A stretch of 14,786 nt of DNA, taken from positions 1 to 14,786 of the forward strand of contig JANRKN010000003.1 in NCBI GenBank assembly GCA_033763435.1. The letters are read 5' to 3'. Position numbers and translations under genes: made by a program. This document shows positions 11,756 to 14,786 of the stretch, one piece after another (the stretch's first letter is position 1; every line of letters begins with the position of its first letter). The stretch comes from JANRKN01 sp033763435. Its GTDB lineage: Bacteria > Planctomycetota > Phycisphaerae > Phycisphaerales > UBA1924. The notes beneath the pieces were generated by a model, which worked only from the letters and a program-made list of their open reading frames with translations, was not told the origin of the DNA and searched no databases.

Positions 11756-13794
11756 CGGCCCGCTCCCGGCGACAGGACTTCGCCCTCGGCGGGGCCCGAC
11801 GGCGCGGCGGTGGGAACGAGCGCCTTGCTCTCGGGCTGGTTGAACAGCGTCGGGTGCAGGAATCGGCCGCGCTGATCGGCAGACTTCTCAACCTCGTTGG
11901 GAATGCGGTTGGCGCGCGCGAACGCGTCCTGGCGGATGCCCGTCACCTGCCAGCTCACCTCGATGTTCGGCGCGCTGGTGCGGATCGTGAAGCGGTTGCC
12001 CTCGACCTTGCGCACAACCTTGGCCTGCACGAACTCCTCGCTGTCCGCCTCATCGAGGATCGTGAGCTGATAGCGGAAGTCACTGTTCAGCGCCTCGAAG
12101 TAGCCCGGCAGCGTGATCGTCGCGTAGCCGCGGTCGTCGGTGGTCACGACGCCGTTGTAGATGTTCATCATGTCGGGCGACTCGACGAAGGAGTGATACA
12201 GCAGCTTGTTGGCGGGGTCGAGCGGGTGATCGATGACGAACGAGCCCGCGCCCTTGGCGAGCGTGCCGTTGACGAAGAGGCCTCCGCCGACGGTTGCGCG
12301 ATAGCCGTTGAAGGGCGAGGTGGTGCCCAGGCCGATGAGCCCGGTGGTGCCTTGCGCGTAGCCGATCGCGTTGTTGGCGAAGATGAAGAACGGTTGGGGG
12401 GTGCGGGTGCCGACGTATCCGCCCGAGCTATCGGTGAAGATGGCAAACGTGGCGCCCGACGTGGCCTCGGTCTGGCGGTAGCCCTCGCCGCCCGGTGAGC
12501 CGCCGGCGACGACGCGGACATCCACCGCGCGCTGCGGGCTGGCCGTGCCGAAGCCCACGAGGCCCACGAAGGAGTTGGTGAAGTTGCCGAAGGCGTTGAC
12601 GGCATCGGTGCGTGCGACGCCCGCGGGGAGGCGTGCCGCGGGGAGCGTGCCCGTCGCAAGGTTCGACGCGTTGAGGTTTGCGATGCCCGAGCCATCGACG
12701 CCCGCGAGGCGCCCGGAAGGAATCAGGCCCGAGGTGAGGTTGCCCGCGTTGAGGTTGGTCAGGCCCGAGCCGTCGGCGCCCGCGAGCCTCGCCGCGGGGA
12801 TCAGCCCCGCGCTGAGGTTCGCCGCGTTGAGGTTGATGAGCCCCGAGCCATCGACGCCGGCGAGCCGTGCGGCGGGGATCAGGCCCGCGCTGAGATTGGC
12901 CGCGTTGAGGCTGATGAGCCCCGAGCCATCGACGCCCGAGAGCGAGGCCGCGGGGATGAGACCTGTGAGGTTGGGCGCGGAGAGGTTGGTGAGGCCCGAG
13001 CCATCAACGCCCGTGAGTCGCGCGGCGGGGATCAGGCCCGAGGCGAGATTGGCCGCGCTGAGCGAGGTGAGCGCCGCGCCGTTGCCAGAGAACGTGCCCG
13101 AGAAGCTGCCCGAGAACGTGCCGGCGATCGTGTTGCCCGTGTTGGAGAGCGTGAGGGCGCCAGTGAACGTCTGCGCGGCATTGAGGAGCGCGACGTTACT
13201 CGCGGGCTGGCCGCCGATGTTCAGCGCGTTGCTCGCGGTGGTCGCGTTCGTGGCGTTCGTCGCGTTGGTGGCGTTCGTCGCATTGGTCGCGTTGGTCGCG
13301 TTCAGCGCGGTGGTGGCGCTCGCGGCCGAGAGGGCAAAGAGCGCGTGGGGCGCGGGCGTCACGGCCTGGCGGGGCGTGAGCAGTTCGAAGTTGGCGCTCG
13401 AGGCGCAGTCGAGCCCCGTGTCCTGGCGGACTTCAATCTCGAGGAAGCGCTGCGAGCCCGAGAATGCCGCGCCGAAGTCCAGCGAGACCGTGAAGCGCCC
13501 GTTGACGATCGCGAGGTTGTTGAGGCACAGGGTGGGGCCGACCTGCTGCGCTCCCGCGAGCGAGTCGTACAGGCGGAAGCGCACGTCGTAGGTGCCGGTC
13601 ACCGGCGCGCCGTTCTGTGCAAGCTCGCCCTGATACGTGAACGCGGTGGTCAGGGGCGTCTGCGCGCTGGCCGGGCTCGCCGACATCGCGAGCGCTCCGG
13701 CCAGCCCGACCGCCCAACCCGCCGCTCGCATCCACGCCTGAATCGCGCGCGTACGACCACCCAGCCCGCTACGAACATGCTCACGCACCGTCAT
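11752..13794 (-). CDS. Large secreted tail-fibre-like repeat protein (left module copy)
   Basis: The 680-aa protein starts at ATG 13794, preceded by GGAAGGG about 8 nt upstream. It has a signal peptide (cut likely after ASA44; Met22 is an alternative start). A conserved N-terminal domain (about 50-150) opens FTYQGEL and continues TYDVRFRLYDS, as in many secreted planctomycete proteins. Seven Asn-Ala-Thr triplets (165-185) follow. Six repeats of about 26 residues (242-389) have the core NLxxGLIPAARLxGVDGSG. A Gly-rich segment comes next, then a conserved C-terminal domain (about 522-660) including YHSFVESPDMMNIYNG and SWQVTGIRQDAFARANRIP. The NL..G.IPaaRL repeats resemble phage tail-fibre and trimeric adhesin shafts, so it may form an extracellular fibre; this is inference. 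It is coupled by ATGA to the dockerin-like gene. Confidence 0.85.
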   Translation of the reverse strand: MTVREHVRSGLGGRTRAIQAWMRAAGWAVGLAGALAMSASPASAQTPLTTAFTYQGELAQNGAPVTGTYDVRFRLYDSLAGAQQVGPTLCLNNLAIVNGRFTVSLDFGAAFSGSQRFLEIEVRQDTGLDCASSANFELLTPRQAVTPAPHALFALSAASATTALNATNATNATNATNATNATNATTASNALNIGGQPASNVALLNAAQTFTGALTLSNTGNTIAGTFSGSFSGTFSGNGAALTSLSAANLASGLIPAARLTGVDGSGLTNLSAPNLTGLIPAASLSGVDGSGLISLNAANLSAGLIPAARLAGVDGSGLINLNAANLSAGLIPAARLAGADGSGLTNLNAGNLTSGLIPSGRLAGVDGSGIANLNASNLATGTLPAARLPAGVARTDAVNAFGNFTNSFVGLVGFGTASPQRAVDVRVVAGGSPGGEGYRQTEATSGATFAIFTDSSGGYVGTRTPQPFFIFANNAIGYAQGTTGLIGLGTTSPFNGYRATVGGGLFVNGTLAKGAGSFVIDHPLDPANKLLYHSFVESPDMMNIYNGVVTTDDRGYATITLPGYFEALNSDFRYQLTILDEADSEEFVQAKVVRKVEGNRFTIRTSAPNIEVSWQVTGIRQDAFARANRIPNEVEKSADQRGRFLHPTLFNQPESKALVPTAAPSGPAEGEVLSPGAGR
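12628..13071 (-). repeat. Six tandem ~78-nt coding repeats (fibre shaft)
   Basis: The units encode residues 242-267, 268-292 (one codon shorter), 293-318, 319-344, 345-370 and 371-389 (truncated). Units 3 and 4 differ at only two residues, which suggests recent duplication or gene conversion. Confidence 0.85.
13240..13302 (-). repeat. Seven tandem Asn-Ala-Thr codon triplets
   Basis: Sixty-three nt of 9-nt units encode NAT seven times (residues 165-185). Asn is AAC in six and AAT in one, and the Ala and Thr codons are mixed, so the protein repeat is kept more strictly than the DNA repeat. Confidence 0.85.
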
Positions 13795-13822
13795 GAAGTC
13801 ATCCCTTCCTGATTTCCAGGGC

Positions 13823-13874
13823 TCGCGGCATGCCGCGACCCTTCTGCCCGCCTCGCCGCGGCCCTCCCCGCGGC
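13823..13874. repeat. Palindromes in the leader of the left fibre gene
   Basis: TCGCGGCATGCCGCGA (13823-13838) is a perfect 16-bp palindrome. GCCGCGG (13855-13861) pairs with CCGCGGC (13868-13874) across 6 nt. Both lie within 80 nt upstream of the fibre gene start at 13794. A TAGGGT (minus strand, 13905-13900) further up could be part of a promoter, but no -35 box is visible. Confidence 0.6.
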
Positions 13875-13975
13875 AGACGCACGTGCTCCGTGCCCAATCA
13901 CCCTAGCGGCCCACGCCCGCGCCGCGACGCGCGCAGGAAAAAACCCGGGCGATTCTGACACTGCTCACCCAGCCC

Positions 13976-13992
13976 TGAGGCCCAAGGCCTCA
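13976..13992 (-). terminator. Weak terminator candidate after the right module
   Basis: TGAGGCC (13976-13982) and GGCCTCA (13986-13992) form a 7-bp stem with a 3-nt loop, 61 nt past the stop at 14054 on the minus strand. A run of six T on that strand follows only about 33 nt later (13943-13938), so the arrangement is not canonical. Transcription may read through into the left module. Confidence 0.3.
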
Positions 13993-14053
13993 TCTGTTCG
14001 GGCCGCGTGAGGGGAATTCTCGGACCGCCCTCGGCCCGGTCGTGCCGGGGCGC

Positions 14054-14521
14054 TCAGCAGCCGGTCGCGAACATCGCCAGGTACGCGACATAGTCGTCGA
14101 CGTCGACGAAGCCCGAGCCGTCGAAGTCGGCGGTGATCGTGCACTGAGGCTCGGGGCCGAACGGTCCTTCGCCGGCGCCGACGCAGCCGAGGTTGAACTG
14201 CACCAGGAAGTACACGAAGTCGTCGCTGTCGACAAAGCCCGTGCGGTCGTAGTCGCTCGGGCAGGGCGGGGGGGCGGCCGGGCCCCAGAATCCGCCAACC
14301 ATCACCTGCGCGGGGGGCGCCCAGAGCGTGAAGGCGATGGCCTGCGCATCGTGCTGGCCCGTGGTGCCCGACATCGAAAAGTTCGCGCTGGACATGGTCG
14401 CGCCGCCGCCGTCGACGGTGGACCAGCTCATCGAGAACACCTGCGCCTGCGCGGCAGAGGCGAGCAGCAGGCCAATCGTTGCGGAAAGCGCTCGGCTGAT
14501 CTTGCGAACGTGCGCGCTCAT
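14054..14521 (-). CDS. Secreted GC-type dockerin-like protein (right module copy)
   Basis: The 155-aa protein starts at ATG 14521, overlapping the upstream stop (ATGA, 14521-14518), with GAGGT 9 nt before it. Signal peptide 1-26 (cut likely at AQA|Q). The domain after it has FSMSWSTVDGGG and FSMSGTTGQHD and ends near VGGFWGP. Two dockerin-like repeats follow (89-113 and 131-155), with loops DYDRTGFVDSDD and DFDGSGFVDVDD, each ending in GC; the final GC is the C-terminus. The 17-residue spacer between repeats has the same length as in the left copy. The two paralogues share domain order, repeat spacing and the four-cysteine pattern but differ in many residues, so the duplication is not very recent. 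The function is unknown; it is presumably outside the cytoplasmic membrane. Confidence 0.85.
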   Translation of the reverse strand: MSAHVRKISRALSATIGLLLASAAQAQVFSMSWSTVDGGGATMSSANFSMSGTTGQHDAQAIAFTLWAPPAQVMVGGFWGPAAPPPCPSDYDRTGFVDSDDFVYFLVQFNLGCVGAGEGPFGPEPQCTITADFDGSGFVDVDDYVAYLAMFATGC

Positions 14522-14786
14522 CGGGGTGCTACCTCGCTCATGGGCATGGGGTGCTGCTCGGGCTTGCGGAAGATGGCCTTGTTCTCGGGCAGGTCGAAGG
14601 CTTCGGGGTGCAGGTACAGGCCGCGTTCCTCGGCCGACTTCTCGACGGTGGTGGGGATGCGGTTGCGCTCGGCCCACGCGTCCTGTCGCACGCCGGTGAC
14701 CATCCACGAGACGTGCACGTTGGGCGCGCTGGTGCGGATGGTGAAGCGATTGCCCTCGATGCGCCTGACGACCTTGGCCTGGACGA
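14518..14786 (-). CDS. C-terminus of a second tail-fibre-like secreted protein (5' end outside window)
   Basis: The frame enters from the right edge and gives 88 residues ending at TGA 14520-14518. It aligns without gaps to the end of the left fibre protein: about 50 of the first 71 residues are identical by hand count, including VQAKVVR, EGNRFTIRTSAPN, VSW, RQDA, NRIP and VEKSA. The last 17 residues, as in the left copy, diverge and are Pro-rich. It is therefore the conserved C-terminal domain of a paralogue. Whether the missing part carries the same N-terminal domain and repeats cannot be seen. Confidence 0.85.
   Translation of the reverse strand, partial: VQAKVVRRIEGNRFTIRTSAPNVHVSWMVTGVRQDAWAERNRIPTTVEKSAEERGLYLHPEAFDLPENKAIFRKPEQHPMPMSEVAPR

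Noticed and set aside
11132..12498. Plus-strand frames opposite the dockerin-like and fibre genes
   Set aside because: They are antisense shadows. The minus-strand genes have signal peptides, repeats and coupled starts.
12628..13302. CRISPR array
   Set aside because: The periodic sequence encodes protein repeats of 26 residues and NAT triplets in frame. There are no unique spacers or palindromic repeats.
11303..14786. Prophage tail module, suggested by the tail-fibre-like repeats
   Set aside because: The proteins have signal peptides and dockerin-like repeats, and no other phage genes are nearby. They fit bacterial surface proteins better.

Overview
The window looks like chromosomal DNA from a planctomycete, most likely of the class Phycisphaerae. 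The supporting signs are very high GC, short secreted proteins that end in paired dockerin-like calcium loops closing on Gly-Cys, and conserved small proteins of a kind I associate with this phylum. The taxonomic call is an inference from gene content. No 16S rRNA or tRNA gene was seen.

Layout. Positions 1-173 hold the C-terminal end of a membrane protein. A long (about 490 nt), structured, gene-free leader then precedes clpC (661-3264), an AAA+ unfoldase gene closed by a clear intrinsic terminator. Two overlapping minus-strand genes for small membrane proteins follow (3450-4297). Beyond a G-rich region with a good promoter candidate are two plus-strand genes: a 110-aa protein with an extremely acidic tail (4510-4842) and a 175-aa conserved-looking protein (4925-5452) whose start codon abuts a nested inverted repeat. 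A 435-nt gene-free stretch carrying a strong terminator, an AT-rich inverted repeat and a probable promoter leads into a divergent EF-G-like translational GTPase gene (5888-7972). That protein lacks the usual switch II histidine.

From 8164 the content is mainly cell-surface. A minus-strand pair encodes a two-helix membrane protein and a Wzx-type polysaccharide flippase (8164-10220). It lies divergent to a plus-strand GDP-L-fucose synthase-like NAD(P)-dependent epimerase gene (10311-11276). The flippase and epimerase plausibly serve the same surface glycan.

The most unusual part is at the right end: two tandem minus-strand copies of a two-gene secreted module. Each copy has a large tail-fibre-like secreted protein with a conserved C-terminal domain, followed by a short secreted GC-type dockerin-like protein that starts inside the first gene's stop codon (ATGA). 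The right copy is cut off by the window edge. All four minus-strand gene pairs in the window are joined by 4-nt ATGA or GTGA overlaps, which suggests translational coupling.
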